DNA of 64,000 nt from Flavobacterium bernardetii (lineage in GTDB: Bacteria; Bacteroidota; Bacteroidia; Flavobacteriales; Flavobacteriaceae): the NCBI RefSeq assembly GCF_011305415.1, contig NZ_JAANOQ010000003.1:1-64000 (forward strand), in the 5' to 3' direction. The notes under the pieces are model-generated. The model made no database searches. It was not told where the DNA came from and saw nothing but the letters and a program-made list of their open reading frames with translations. Of the stretch, positions 36,490 through 45,842 are shown one piece after another. Numbering within the stretch: the first letter of the stretch is position 1; every line of letters begins with the position of its first letter. The position numbers and the translations under genes were made by a program.

Positions 36490-37107
36490 ATGGAAAAAGA
36501 TTATTTTAAATATTATAAGCCTAATTTTTTAATTTATTTAATTGTTGGCTTATTTGTTCTAATTTATAGTATAAAGAAAGAATTTGTTTTATCTATTTCA
36601 ATCACTAGTCTTCTGTCTGTAATAATATTTTTTATTACTCAATATTTTTGGAAGTATTCACCTTTTAAATATTTTTTTTGGATTGAAGATTTTTCTGGAA
36701 GATATGAAGGAAAAATAATCTATCAATATAATGATGAAAATGGAAATTTAAAAATAGGTGTATTAAATCATGTTAAAATAATAAGCCAAAGTGGTTCAAG
36801 AATTACTGTGTATTCTTTTACTATTAAGTCTGATGGTAAAAAATCTTCACTTTCTGTAAATAAAGGAATGTATGTTGAAAAAACTGAAGATGAAAAACAT
36901 TTTAGATTGATTTATAATTATTTAAATGAAGGTAGTCTTGAACAAGATTTTTCTCCACATTATGGAACTGAGATTATAAAGATAATAAAAAAAGGGGATG
37001 ATAAAATTATTGAGGGAAACTATTATACTGATAGAAAACCTTTTCAAACCAAAGGTAGGTTTGAAGAAATGAAATGGATTAGTAATGATGATAATCACGA
37101 ATTTTAA
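36490..37107 (+). CDS. cap15: Cap15-like CBASS effector (two membrane helices plus beta-barrel)
   Basis: 205 residues from ATG 36490 (MEKDYFKYYKPN), one nt after the preceding stop. An earlier in-frame ATG at 36421 lies inside the DUF2188-like gene and is unlikely. Two membrane helices (about 13-29 FLIYLIVGLFVLIYSI and 33-52 VLSISITSLLSVIIFFI) are followed by a beta-rich domain starting FSGRYEGKIIYQY and ending EGNYYTDRKPFQTKGRFEEM. This matches the 2TM plus beta-barrel effector Cap15, which binds a cyclic nucleotide through the barrel and then disrupts the inner membrane. The adjacent CD-NTase supports it. Assigned from architecture and context. Confidence 0.85.
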   Translation: MEKDYFKYYKPNFLIYLIVGLFVLIYSIKKEFVLSISITSLLSVIIFFITQYFWKYSPFKYFFWIEDFSGRYEGKIIYQYNDENGNLKIGVLNHVKIISQSGSRITVYSFTIKSDGKKSSLSVNKGMYVEKTEDEKHFRLIYNYLNEGSLEQDFSPHYGTEIIKIIKKGDDKIIEGNYYTDRKPFQTKGRFEEMKWISNDDNHEF

Positions 37108-37118
37108 AAAATAAAAAA

Positions 37119-38120
37119 ATGGCAACTTTAAATAAAGAATTTATAGAATTTGATAAAGAAATTAAGCTTAATGAAAATAAGAAGCTTGATTTAAAAACGA
37201 GTAAAAAAAATATAAGGAAAAATATTCAAAAATGGTTTAATGAAAATAAACCTAATGAAATACAACCAAAATTTCATGGACAGGGTTCTTTTGAAATGAA
37301 TACTGGAAATAATCCGATAATCGAATATGATAATGAAGGAAACAAAATTTATAAATATGATTTAGATTATGGAGTTTATTTTATTGAAAAAGAAGGAGAG
37401 GATAATAAAAAAAATATAGACACATGGCATGATTGGGTATATCAATCTGTTGAAAATTATACCAGTCAAAAGTCTATTCGTAAAAATACTTGTATTAGGG
37501 TTATATTTGCTGATGGTCACCATATCGATTTGCCTATCTATTATAAATTAGGAGATGTTATAGAAATTGCACATCGTTCTAAAGGATGGTGTTTGAGTGA
37601 TCCAAAATTGTTTTATGAATGGTTTAACGATGAAAAAAAGAAAAAAAACAGATTAGAATCTATTGTAAGATGTTTGAAGGCATGGAAGAACTTTAGAGAT
37701 TTGAATAATACAAATTTAAAATTACCTAGTGGTTTTGAGTTAACCATTTTAGCTACTAACAACTATGTTGATAAGGATAATTTGGATGATTCTTTTAGAG
37801 AAACAGTTAGAGCAATTTTAGTTGAATTAATGAGAAAATTCGAATGTTTAAGACCTACTACACCTAAAGCAGAAAATGTTTTTGAGTCTTATTCTCAAAC
37901 TAGGAAAAATGATTTTTTAAATGTTTTAGAGAGTTTGTTAAGTGACTGTGATAGAGCAAAGGAAGAAAAAAATTATAAAAAAGCTACTGAGAGACTTAGA
38001 GATTTTCAATTTGGATATAGATTTCCGTTTGGTAATGATGAAGATGAGGAAACGCAAAGTAATAAATTGTATAGTGCTTTGGGAAGTTCAATGATAACTC
38101 CGAAACCTTATGGGTATTGA
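37119..38120 (+). CDS. CD-NTase (cGAS/DncV-like nucleotidyltransferase) of CBASS
   Basis: 333 residues. Nucleotidyltransferase core: GQGSFEMNTGN (Gly56-Ser57), the metal-binding YDLDYGVYF (Asp81, Asp83), and the third acid in HHIDLPIYY (Asp137). An alpha-helical half follows (SIVRCLKAWKNFRDLNN, FELTILATNNYV). On phage infection such enzymes make a cyclic di- or trinucleotide that activates the effector, here the Cap15-like protein. The product cannot be read from sequence. The chain ends KPYGY: a Gly-Tyr end rather than the bare C-terminal Gly expected for E2-linked conjugation. The last 11 nt overlap the E2-like gene. Confidence 0.9.
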   Translation: MATLNKEFIEFDKEIKLNENKKLDLKTSKKNIRKNIQKWFNENKPNEIQPKFHGQGSFEMNTGNNPIIEYDNEGNKIYKYDLDYGVYFIEKEGEDNKKNIDTWHDWVYQSVENYTSQKSIRKNTCIRVIFADGHHIDLPIYYKLGDVIEIAHRSKGWCLSDPKLFYEWFNDEKKKKNRLESIVRCLKAWKNFRDLNNTNLKLPSGFELTILATNNYVDKDNLDDSFRETVRAILVELMRKFECLRPTTPKAENVFESYSQTRKNDFLNVLESLLSDCDRAKEEKNYKKATERLRDFQFGYRFPFGNDEDEETQSNKLYSALGSSMITPKPYGY

Positions 38121-38742
38121 AAATCAAGTAAAAGAAGTTTTAAACTTATTTAAAGATTTAGTTTTTTTTGAAGAAGAAAAAAAAATTGGTGGAAAAATTT
38201 ATGTATTAAATGACGATTATTATGAAATTGAAATACAAATTCAAGATTTCCCTAGTTCATTTCCAATAGTTAAAGAAACTTTAACAAGAATACCTGTAAA
38301 AGCTGATAGACATGTTTATATTGATACTGGAAGTTTATGTTTTACTACAAAAGCGATTGCAGATATTTTATTAAAGAGTAAAATAAAAACTTTAAAAGAC
38401 TTTATTGTTAATGTTTTAATCCCTTATTTGAGGAATAATTCTTATTATGAAATACATGGCAAATATTTTGAAAATGAATATTCGCATGGTGTATTAGGTA
38501 TTATAGAATCTTATAAGGATATATTAAAGATTAATGGAGAATATAGTATTGCAAAAATAATGTTAGATAGAATTGAAAATCGTAATATTAAATTTAAAGA
38601 CAATTGTTATTGTGGTTCTAATTTTACTTTAAAAAAATGTTCTAACGGAAAACATGATAAAGCGTATAGGGAATTTAAATTTATCAATAAAGAAACTTTG
38701 ACAAGGGATTTAATGCAAATGATTGAATTTTTAAAAAAGTAA
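38110..38742 (+). CDS. E2-like CBASS accessory protein with C-terminal zinc motif
   Basis: 210 residues, overlapping the CD-NTase end by 11 nt. The N-terminal half looks like a prokaryotic E2: YEIEIQIQDFPSSFPIVKET, then RHVYIDTGSLCFTT with the candidate catalytic Cys77. The C-terminal half has a SEC-C-like zinc motif NCYCGSNFTLKKCSNGKH (Cys166, Cys168, Cys177, His182). No E1 or JAB-like partner (Cap3) is present, so this is the short type II CBASS layout, in which a lone E2 conjugates or primes the CD-NTase. E2 assignment is from the G-x-LC motif and context, not from a search. Confidence 0.82.
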   Translation: MGIENQVKEVLNLFKDLVFFEEEKKIGGKIYVLNDDYYEIEIQIQDFPSSFPIVKETLTRIPVKADRHVYIDTGSLCFTTKAIADILLKSKIKTLKDFIVNVLIPYLRNNSYYEIHGKYFENEYSHGVLGIIESYKDILKINGEYSIAKIMLDRIENRNIKFKDNCYCGSNFTLKKCSNGKHDKAYREFKFINKETLTRDLMQMIEFLKK

Positions 38743-38745
38743 ATA

Positions 38746-38776
38746 AAAACACCAACATTTCTGTTGGTGTTTTTTA
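38746..38776 (+). terminator. Terminator of the CBASS operon
   Basis: Stem AACACCAACA / TGTTGGTGTT with a TTTC loop followed by Ts, 4 nt after the E2-like stop codon. Confidence 0.85.
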
Positions 38777-38785
38777 TTTATAATG

Positions 38786-38812
38786 AGATGCTGAAACGAG
38801 TTCAGCATGACA
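38786..38812. repeat. Dispersed palindromic word (GATGCTGAA...TTCAGCAT)
   Basis: Inverted pair ATGCTGAA / TTCAGCAT with ACGAG between. A 23-of-27 match in the opposite orientation lies inside the radical SAM gene at 58269-58295. Confidence 0.75.
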
Positions 38813-38821
38813 ATTCATTGT

Positions 38822-40945
38822 TTAATCCTCAATCAATACCTCTAAAATACTAATAGCTGCTTCACTAATTTTGGTTCCAGGACCAAAAACGGCAACGGCT
38901 CCGGCGTCAAATAAATATTGGTAATCTTGTGCTGGGATTACTCCACCTACTATTACCATAATGTCTTCACGGCCGTATTTTTTTAGTTCTTCAATTACTT
39001 GTGGTACTAAGGTTTTGTGTCCTGCTGCTAATGAGGAAACACCTAAAATATGAACGTCATTTTCCACGGCTTGTTTCGCCGCTTCGGCAGGAGTTTGAAA
39101 TAAGGGACCAATATCCACATCAAAACCTACATCGGCATAACCTGTGGCCACCACTTTTGCACCACGGTCGTGTCCGTCTTGACCCATTTTAGCAATCATA
39201 ATCCTTGGTCTTCTACCTTCTTTTTTGGCGAAGTCGTTGGCTAATTGTTTGGCTTTTTCAAAACTCGAATCGTTTTTTATCGCTTGACTATACACACCAC
39301 TTATCGATTTAATTTGAGCTTTATGTCGTCCAAAAACTACCTCTAAAGCATCACTAATTTCCCCTAAAGTTACTCTATTTCTCGCAGCTTCAACTGCTAA
39401 AGCTAATAAATTTCCGTTTCCGGTTTTTGCACATTCAGTAAGTGCTTCTATACTTTTCTTAGCTTTTTCAGTATCACGATTAGCTTTTATTTCTTCTAAT
39501 CGTGCTACTTGTTGCTTGCGCACCATATCGTTATCCACATCTAAAATGTGTAACGGATCTTCTTTATCTAAACGGTATTTGTTGACACCTACAATAATAT
39601 CTTGCGTGCTATCAATACGCGCTTGCTTACGCGCAGCCGCTTCTTCAATACGCAATTTCGGAATTCCAGCTTCAATAGCTTTTGTCATTCCGCCTAAAGC
39701 TTCCACTTCTTCAATTAATGCCCAAGCTTTTTCTGTAATTTCAGCGGTTAAACTTTCTACATAATAACTTCCTGCCCATGGATCCACCGTTTTGCAAATT
39801 TTGGTTTCTTCTTGTAAAAAGATTTGTGTATTACGCGCAATTCGTGCTGAGAAATCTGTTGGTAAAGCAATGGCTTCATCCAAAGCATTGGTATGTAAAG
39901 ATTGTGTTCCTCCAAATGCAGCAGCGGCAGCTTCAATTGCTGTACGAGCTACGTTATTGAACGGATCTTGTTCGGTTAGACTCCAACCAGAAGTTTGGCA
40001 ATGTGTTCTTAAAGCTAATGATTTTTCGTCTTTTGGATTGAATTGTTTTAACAATTTCGCCCAAAGCATACGACCGGCACGCATTTTGGCAATTTCCATA
40101 AAATGGTTCATTCCAATCGCCCAAAAGAAAGATAGGCGAGGTGCGAATTCATCAATTTTCATACCTGTAGATAATCCTGTTCTGATGTATTCTAAACCAT
40201 CGGCAAGTGTGTAGGCTAATTCAATATCGGCCGTGGCACCTGCTTCTTGCATGTGATATCCTGAAATGGAAATCGAGTTGAATTTAGGCATATTATTACT
40301 AGTATATTCGAAAATATCTGCAATAATTTGCATAGAAGGTGTTGGTGGATAAATGTAGGTATTTCTCACCATGAATTCCTTCAAAATATCGTTTTGTATG
40401 GTTCCTGATAATAGGTTAGGAGCCACGCCTTGTTCTTCTGCAGCTACGATGTAGAATGCCATAATTGGTAAAACTGCTCCGTTCATAGTCATCGAAACCG
40501 ACATTTCATCAAGTGGAATTTGGTCGAAAAGAATTTTCATATCTTCCACAGAATCAATAGCCACTCCAGCTTTTCCAACATCACCTTGCACACGAATATG
40601 ATCTGAATCGTAACCACGGTGTGTAGCTAAATCGAATGCTACAGATAAACCTTTTTGTCCGGCTGCTAAATTTCTTCTGTAGAAAGCATTACTTTCTTCC
40701 GCAGTTGAAAATCCAGCATATTGACGAACTGTCCAAGGTCGGCGCACGTACATTGTAGCGTATGGTCCTCGTAAATTTGGTGCAAAACCAGCTCCAAAAC
40801 CAAGATGCTCTAAATCAGAAATATCTTCTTTAGTGTATGTTGGTTTTATGTCAATTTTTTCCGCAGTTTCAAAAGAGCTAGTAGCTGTCACTTCCAGCTT
40901 CTGACTTCCAGCTTCTAACTTAATATGTTGTATGTTTTTTCTCAT
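38822..40945 (-). CDS. mutB: Methylmalonyl-CoA mutase, large (catalytic) subunit
   Basis: 707 residues. The N-terminal TIM-barrel substrate domain carries [22 protein letters not shown] (split across the known RPWTIRQYAGF motif), [21 protein letters not shown] and the helical linker. The C-terminal cobalamin domain has [12 protein letters not shown] with the lower-ligand His592, then [12 protein letters not shown] and VIVGGVIP. It isomerises (R)-methylmalonyl-CoA to succinyl-CoA. Residues about 9-20 ([12 protein letters not shown]) are encoded by an intergenic repeat word and are not family-like, so the N-terminal extension seems acquired. A mutA gene lies upstream, separated by a T9SS gene. 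Confidence 0.95.
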   Translation of the reverse strand: MRKNIQHIKLEAGSQKLEVTATSSFETAEKIDIKPTYTKEDISDLEHLGFGAGFAPNLRGPYATMYVRRPWTVRQYAGFSTAEESNAFYRRNLAAGQKGLSVAFDLATHRGYDSDHIRVQGDVGKAGVAIDSVEDMKILFDQIPLDEMSVSMTMNGAVLPIMAFYIVAAEEQGVAPNLLSGTIQNDILKEFMVRNTYIYPPTPSMQIIADIFEYTSNNMPKFNSISISGYHMQEAGATADIELAYTLADGLEYIRTGLSTGMKIDEFAPRLSFFWAIGMNHFMEIAKMRAGRMLWAKLLKQFNPKDEKSLALRTHCQTSGWSLTEQDPFNNVARTAIEAAAAAFGGTQSLHTNALDEAIALPTDFSARIARNTQIFLQEETKICKTVDPWAGSYYVESLTAEITEKAWALIEEVEALGGMTKAIEAGIPKLRIEEAAARKQARIDSTQDIIVGVNKYRLDKEDPLHILDVDNDMVRKQQVARLEEIKANRDTEKAKKSIEALTECAKTGNGNLLALAVEAARNRVTLGEISDALEVVFGRHKAQIKSISGVYSQAIKNDSSFEKAKQLANDFAKKEGRRPRIMIAKMGQDGHDRGAKVVATGYADVGFDVDIGPLFQTPAEAAKQAVENDVHILGVSSLAAGHKTLVPQVIEELKKYGREDIMVIVGGVIPAQDYQYLFDAGAVAVFGPGTKISEAAISILEVLIED

Positions 40946-40958
40946 TATGAAATGAAAA

Positions 40959-42581
40959 TTAATTTTTTATAAATTTGATTGCTTCATAATCTTCAATTTT
41001 TAGAAAATATATTCCGCTTTGAAGAAAGTTAACAGGAATTGAATTAGAATAATTATCTAAATATGATTCAGTGATTATTCTACCTAATGCATTAATTATT
41101 TGATACTTTTTATTATGAATATTATCCAGACTCAAAATATTTAAATCTTCGTTTACTGGATTTGGATAAATGCTAACGTTGTTTGAAATAAAATCTTGAT
41201 TGCTTAATGTTGCTGAAGATAGTTTTGAAATAAAATTATAAGACGTATTAGTATACGCATTTATATCATCAAAAGGGGTACATTGAGGACCTATTGTGCC
41301 TGTTAAAAATACTTCATTTGATTGATTACTTGTTAATGCAAAACCAAAATCATTATAAATTCCGCCATTTGATTTTGACCATATGGCATTACCAGTAGCA
41401 TCATATTTCGTTAAAAAAACATCTTGATTGCCCTGACTAACTAACTGTGGTAGATTTTCAAAAGTTATAGAATTAAAGTATGCACCAGAAATATAGCTAT
41501 TATTATCTGAGTCTATAGTTAATCCAGTTGATACATTATAACTGCTATTTCCTGCCTTTTTCGCCCATAGCAAGTTTCCGTTTGTATTGTATTTTGTTAA
41601 AAATATATCTTGAGTACTAGTTCTTGTTAGGGTTGTTGTTCCTAATGTTAAAACAGGCGAACTAAAATGACCTGTAAGATATAAATTTCCAACATTATCT
41701 AATTTTATATTTCTTACATCATCATCATCTGTTCCACCAATTTTTTTAGCCCATTGAAAAATTCCAGTTGAATTGTATTTTGCAATAAATATGTCTTTAT
41801 AATTATTTGTGTTATTTAAAACAGTAGTATCAAAACTTAATGTTGGAGAATTAAAACCACCTGCTATAAAAACATTTCCTAAACTATCAACACTAACAGC
41901 CTCTACATAGTCATAAATTGAACCATTAATAACTTTATTCCAAATTGGGTTTCCTAAAGAATCAAATTTTAATAAAAAACCAGCACCTGATGTTGTAGCA
42001 TTATTTAATACGGTAGTTCCAATTGTAATTGAAGTAGAACTAAATCGACCACCAACATAAACATTTCCAGAAGAATCTACAGTTAAACCTTCTGCTGATT
42101 CATTATCTGTTCCGGAAATACTTTTTACCCAAATTAAATCGCCATCGCTATTTAATTTTGCTAAATAGATGTCATAATATCCAGAATTTGTTAATGTTGT
42201 ACTGCCAATAGTTATGTTTGGTGAATTAAATGCACCTAAAATATAAACATTATTATTGTTATCAGTATTTACTTTTAAAATTTCTTCATTATTTATTCCG
42301 CTAATTCCTTTTAACCAAATTATTTCGCCTAAAGAATTATGTTTTGCAACATAAGAATCTCTTGCGGTACTTAGTGATGTGTTGGTTAAGGTTAAACCAC
42401 CATAATTAAATGTATTTGTAGAGTAATTTCCAACGGTATAAACGTTTCCATTATTGTCCAAACTAATACTTCTAGATCCAACATAATCTGAACCAATTGA
42501 CTTTGTTAACCACTCCCAAGTAGGTGTTTGAGCGAAAAGCCCAAAAGGTAATAATAGTAATTGTAAAAAATATTTTTTCAT
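40959..42581 (-). CDS. Secreted beta-propeller protein with T9SS type A sorting domain
   Basis: 540 residues. Signal peptide ends LLPFGLFA-Q. Then six or more SBBP-like beta-propeller repeats of about 55-60 residues, each with a phrase like NVYTVGNY / VYVGGRFSS / LYLTGHFSS and D(I/V)FLTKYN...G.xLWAK. The C-terminal type A T9SS signal is [11 protein letters not shown]...QIINALGR...[10 protein letters not shown]. It would be exported and attached to the outer surface. It sits inside the mut operon: 1 nt after mutA and 13 nt before mutB, so it may be co-transcribed although unrelated to propionate metabolism. Confidence 0.9.
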   Translation of the reverse strand: MKKYFLQLLLLPFGLFAQTPTWEWLTKSIGSDYVGSRSISLDNNGNVYTVGNYSTNTFNYGGLTLTNTSLSTARDSYVAKHNSLGEIIWLKGISGINNEEILKVNTDNNNNVYILGAFNSPNITIGSTTLTNSGYYDIYLAKLNSDGDLIWVKSISGTDNESAEGLTVDSSGNVYVGGRFSSTSITIGTTVLNNATTSGAGFLLKFDSLGNPIWNKVINGSIYDYVEAVSVDSLGNVFIAGGFNSPTLSFDTTVLNNTNNYKDIFIAKYNSTGIFQWAKKIGGTDDDDVRNIKLDNVGNLYLTGHFSSPVLTLGTTTLTRTSTQDIFLTKYNTNGNLLWAKKAGNSSYNVSTGLTIDSDNNSYISGAYFNSITFENLPQLVSQGNQDVFLTKYDATGNAIWSKSNGGIYNDFGFALTSNQSNEVFLTGTIGPQCTPFDDINAYTNTSYNFISKLSSATLSNQDFISNNVSIYPNPVNEDLNILSLDNIHNKKYQIINALGRIITESYLDNYSNSIPVNFLQSGIYFLKIEDYEAIKFIKN

Positions 42582-42582
42582 T

Positions 42583-43947
42583 TTATTCTTCCTTAGCTAA
42601 ACGTTCTTGTTCTAATTTTTCAGATAGTCTTTTTTCGATAATCGGAGCGATTAGCGTTTTTTTGTCTTTTGTTTTTACGAAAGGAAACAACTCTAAATCG
42701 TGCTTCATTTTGTCGTTTGGATTGGGATATTTGTTTGTTCCTAATAAAATTTCTTTACCAGAATCGAATAAATCTTGTTCTTTTTGAGCGCTTTCTGAAA
42801 TTTTTCTTTGAATCGTTCCTTCAATTAATTGTGTGATGAAACCACCATTTGCTTCAATCTCTTTGAATAATTCCAACGCTTTTTCTGCTAATTGTTCGGT
42901 TAACGTTTCGATATAATACGCGCCATCAGAAGGATTGTTGACTTTATCGAAATAACTTTCTTCTTTTAAAACTAACAATTGATTGCGCGAAATTCTATCA
43001 CCAAATTCGTTGTCTTTATGATAAATGGCGTCGTAAGCTAAATTGGAAACGGCATTCGCACCACCTAAAATAGCCGACATGCATTCGGTTGTAGTTCGTA
43101 ACATGTTTACGTTGTAATCGTATAAGGTTTTGTTACGTTTTGTTGGTGTGGCGATAATATGACAATCGAAATTATGATTATATTCTACAGCTAGCGTTTT
43201 GAATAACAAACGTAAAGCACGAAGTTTAGCGATTTCGAAGAAATAATTTGTACCAATAGTTACTTCAATTGTAATCGGTTGGTTAATTGCCGAAATTCGA
43301 TTAAAATATTCGTTAACGTGTGCTAACGTGTACGCCAATTGTTGCACCATATTCGCACCGGCATTTTGATAAATTCCAGATTGAATATTTAGAAAGGCTT
43401 TTGTTGTATTTTTTGAGATTTCGTTTAGTTTTTCTAAATCTGGATTTAGATTTTCAAACCAATTTCCTTCTTTGCATAATTGTCCGATTGGGTCAATTTG
43501 AATGATGAAATTAGTCTTGTTACTTGAAGCGAAATCGTTTAATGTTTTTACATATTCCGTTGAAAGAAAAGGTAAATTGAAATAATACGTTACGTTTTCT
43601 AATGGTAATTCGTGCATTAGTTTCGCAACTTCAATTTTATCTGATTCGATTGTAAAACGAATACTTTCCGCACCACGACTTAAACTTTCTTTAGCTTTTC
43701 GGTTCGACATTTGAATATCGTGTACGAAAATGTTTTGCAAAATGGTGAATTCTGTCGCTTTGGTATTGGATGTGAAAGTAGTAATTTCTTCGTCTGAATG
43801 GTAAAAAGGTTTCACTTTGATACCTTCTGGACTTTCCCAAATTAGCGTTTCGTTATAATCGGCTCCTTTTAGTTCAAATTGAATTTGCTGTTTCCATTGT
43901 TTAGATGAAACGGCTTCAAAATCTGAGAATAAGTTTGTTGCACTCAT
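42583..43947 (-). CDS. mutA: Methylmalonyl-CoA mutase, small subunit
   Basis: 454 residues, with substrate-domain segments (KQQIQFELKGADYNETLIW, SRGAESIRFTI, FFEIAKLRALRLLF, RISRNQLLVLKEESYFDKVNNPSDGAYYIE) but no cobalamin-binding C-terminal domain, as in the non-catalytic small subunit. It forms the heterodimer with MutB. The order on the minus strand is mutA, T9SS gene, mutB. The single-base gap to the T9SS gene suggests one transcript. Confidence 0.9.
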   Translation of the reverse strand: MSATNLFSDFEAVSSKQWKQQIQFELKGADYNETLIWESPEGIKVKPFYHSDEEITTFTSNTKATEFTILQNIFVHDIQMSNRKAKESLSRGAESIRFTIESDKIEVAKLMHELPLENVTYYFNLPFLSTEYVKTLNDFASSNKTNFIIQIDPIGQLCKEGNWFENLNPDLEKLNEISKNTTKAFLNIQSGIYQNAGANMVQQLAYTLAHVNEYFNRISAINQPITIEVTIGTNYFFEIAKLRALRLLFKTLAVEYNHNFDCHIIATPTKRNKTLYDYNVNMLRTTTECMSAILGGANAVSNLAYDAIYHKDNEFGDRISRNQLLVLKEESYFDKVNNPSDGAYYIETLTEQLAEKALELFKEIEANGGFITQLIEGTIQRKISESAQKEQDLFDSGKEILLGTNKYPNPNDKMKHDLELFPFVKTKDKKTLIAPIIEKRLSEKLEQERLAKEE

Positions 43948-43982
43948 TTTAGGTACGTGTTTTAAACTTTATTGAGGTTATT

Positions 43983-44069
43983 TAGCCCTGATAGTAGCGG
44001 CATCCTTTTTAAATTGTTGCCTGAGGTTCTCGAAGGCAACTGTTTTAAAAGATATAGCGGATAGCAGGA
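43983..44069. repeat. Possible structured intergenic element, long copy
   Basis: TAGCCCTGATAGTAGCGGCATCCTTTT, a hairpin GTTGCCT/AGGCAAC around GAGGTTCTCGA, then AAAAGATATAGCGGATAGCAGG. The outer words match those of the element at 1374-1420. The CCTTTT and AAAAG words can pair around the hairpin. Located between divIC and mutA, both on the minus strand. In the minus orientation it would be read as GCTATCCGC... then ...CTATCAGGGCTA. I recall similar elements in flavobacterial intergenic DNA, and Rfam has a Flavo-1 RNA family to compare with. Confidence 0.5.
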
Positions 44070-44087
44070 CAATTATTGTTTTGAAAG

Positions 44088-44441
44088 TTAGTTTTCTGCT
44101 TCTAGTAAACTGTCTTTTATTTTGTCTTCTTCGAATTCAATGATGTAAATATCTTCGCTATCTTTTTTCATAAAGTATTTTTCGCGCGCATATTTTTCAA
44201 TCATATTATCGTTTTTTAAATGCTTTATTTTGATACTATCTTTGGTGATTTCCGATTGATAGTATTTTTTATTGTCGTTTAATTCTTCAATTTGTAGGTT
44301 TAGAAAACGATGCTCAAAGTACGAATAATTATCGAAAAATAACATCCATACGATAAAAGCAATAAGAATCAAATAGTACTTGTTTCCTAAAAAACTTAGG
44401 AAAGGAATTTTTTGTACCAATATTTGAAATCTTTTAAACAT
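44088..44441 (-). CDS. Septum formation initiator (DivIC/FtsB-like)
   Basis: 117 residues. One membrane helix at about 24-42 (YYLILIAFIVWMLFFDNY), a coiled coil about 48-85 (FEHRFLNLQIEELNDNKKYYQSE), then the C-terminal segment with NDNMIEKYAREKYFMKK and IIEFEED. This is the FtsB/DivIC divisome family: a bitopic protein that joins FtsL and FtsQ at midcell. Its start overlaps the udk stop by one base, so they form a minus operon. Confidence 0.88.
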   Translation of the reverse strand: MFKRFQILVQKIPFLSFLGNKYYLILIAFIVWMLFFDNYSYFEHRFLNLQIEELNDNKKYYQSEITKDSIKIKHLKNDNMIEKYAREKYFMKKDSEDIYIIEFEEDKIKDSLLEAEN

Positions 44442-45052
44442 TATTTTTCAATACGTTGGTTAATTACGGCACGAACTACATCAATAGCCACGGTGTTATA
44501 TTTGTCGTTTGGAATGATAATATCTGCGAATGCTTTTGTTGGCTCGATAAATTGCTCGTGCATTGGTTTAAGCGTGTTTTGATATCTTGACAGAACTTCT
44601 TCCATATCTCTACCACGTTCTGCAATATCACGTTTTAAACGACGAATTAAACGTTCGTCTGAATCGGCGTGAACATATACTTTTATATCAAATAAATCGC
44701 GAATTTCTGGATTGGTGAAGATTAGAATTCCTTCTACAATCATTACTTTTCTGGGATGCGTAGTGATGGTGTCGTCGGTTCTGTTGTGTGTAATGAAGGA
44801 ATAAATTGGTTGATTGATTACTTTTCCGGCTTTTAAATCTTTTAAATGTTGGATTAGTAATTCGAAATCGATGGCACGTGGGTGATCAAAATTAATTTTA
44901 GAACGTTCATCGTAAGATAAATTAGTAGTTTCCTTATAATAAGAATCTTGAGAAATAATTCCTACTTCAGTAGAAGGAAGTTCGTTCATAATTTGATGTA
45001 CAACAGTAGTTTTTCCACTTCCTGTTCCTCCAGCAATACCAATGATAAGCAT
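44441..45052 (-). CDS. udk: Uridine kinase
   Basis: 203 residues from the ATG at 45050-45052 (MLIIGIAGGTGSGKTT). An upstream in-frame start at 45076 (MPKLNTTF) is possible but unlike the family. Walker A GGTGSGKTT, SQDSYYKETTNLSYDER, NFDHPRAIDFELL, KVMIVEGILIF and DIKVYVHADSDERLIRRLKRD. It phosphorylates uridine and cytidine in pyrimidine salvage. Co-translated with divIC/ftsB. Confidence 0.94.
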   Translation of the reverse strand: MLIIGIAGGTGSGKTTVVHQIMNELPSTEVGIISQDSYYKETTNLSYDERSKINFDHPRAIDFELLIQHLKDLKAGKVINQPIYSFITHNRTDDTITTHPRKVMIVEGILIFTNPEIRDLFDIKVYVHADSDERLIRRLKRDIAERGRDMEEVLSRYQNTLKPMHEQFIEPTKAFADIIIPNDKYNTVAIDVVRAVINQRIEK

Positions 45053-45097
45053 AAATGTTGTGTTTAATTTAGGCAAAGATAGAAATATATACTGTAA

Positions 45098-45134
45098 AAA
45101 AAATTCTCACCTTGGGGAAAAGTGAGAATTTTAA
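45098..45134 (-). terminator. Terminator of folE
   Basis: Stem AAAATTCTCAC / GTGAGAATTTT with a CTTGGGGAAAA loop. On the minus strand it ends in a T run. It lies just past the folE stop. Confidence 0.82.
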
Positions 45135-45155
45135 TAAAAAATAATAACCAGAAAA

Positions 45156-45842
45156 TTAATTGTTTATGAGTTGTAATAATTCATTTATTTTTTGTGGATT
45201 GTTAAAAGCGCCGTTGAATGAAGTGGTTACTGTTGCTGAGCTTTCATCTTGCACTCCACGGGAGGAAACACATAAGTGTTTGGCGTCAATTATTACTGCA
45301 ACATCTTCTGTTTCTAAGGCGGCTTTTAAATCTTCCGCTATTTGCATAGTCAATCTTTCTTGAACCTGGGGGCGTTTTGCGTAATACTGTACGATTCTAT
45401 TCAATTTAGATAAACCAATTACTTTTCCAGATGAAATATAAGCTACATGAGCTTTACCAAAAATCGGAACGAAATGATGTTCGCAATTAGAATAGAACGT
45501 GATGTTTTTTTCAACCAACATTTGGTTGTATTGATATTTATTATCGAAAAGTGCCATTTTTGGCTTGTTTTTCGGATTTAACCCAGAAAATATTTCATCA
45601 ATATACATTTTTGCTACTCGTTCTGGTGTTCCTTTTAAGGAATCATCCGTTAAATCTAAATCTAATGCCTTCATGATTTCTGAAAAATGAAAGGCTATAA
45701 TTTCCTTTTTTTCTGAATCTGATTTTGTAAAAGCATCTTTAACCATTGGTGTTTCTAAAGATGTAAATAAATGATCGTTACCAATATCTTCCACAGATAA
45801 ATTTGAGATTGTGTTGGTTTCGAAATTATTTTCTGATTTCAT
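45156..45842 (-). CDS. folE: GTP cyclohydrolase I
   Basis: 228 residues. Zinc and substrate motifs: NCEHHFVPIFGKAHVAYI (Cys and two His), GLSKLNRIVQYYAKRPQVQERLT, and AKHLCVSSRGVQDESS with the second zinc Cys. An N-terminal extension of about 45 residues is acidic and poorly conserved. It makes 7,8-dihydroneopterin triphosphate for folate. A TACATTTG -7-like element lies upstream on the minus strand (45861-45868), though its -33 partner is not clear. Confidence 0.95.
   Translation of the reverse strand: MKSENNFETNTISNLSVEDIGNDHLFTSLETPMVKDAFTKSDSEKKEIIAFHFSEIMKALDLDLTDDSLKGTPERVAKMYIDEIFSGLNPKNKPKMALFDNKYQYNQMLVEKNITFYSNCEHHFVPIFGKAHVAYISSGKVIGLSKLNRIVQYYAKRPQVQERLTMQIAEDLKAALETEDVAVIIDAKHLCVSSRGVQDESSATVTTSFNGAFNNPQKINELLQLINN

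Noticed and set aside
39516-40214. Plus-strand frames opposite mutB
   Set aside because: Antisense to a conserved gene with full motifs, no start signals or family features.
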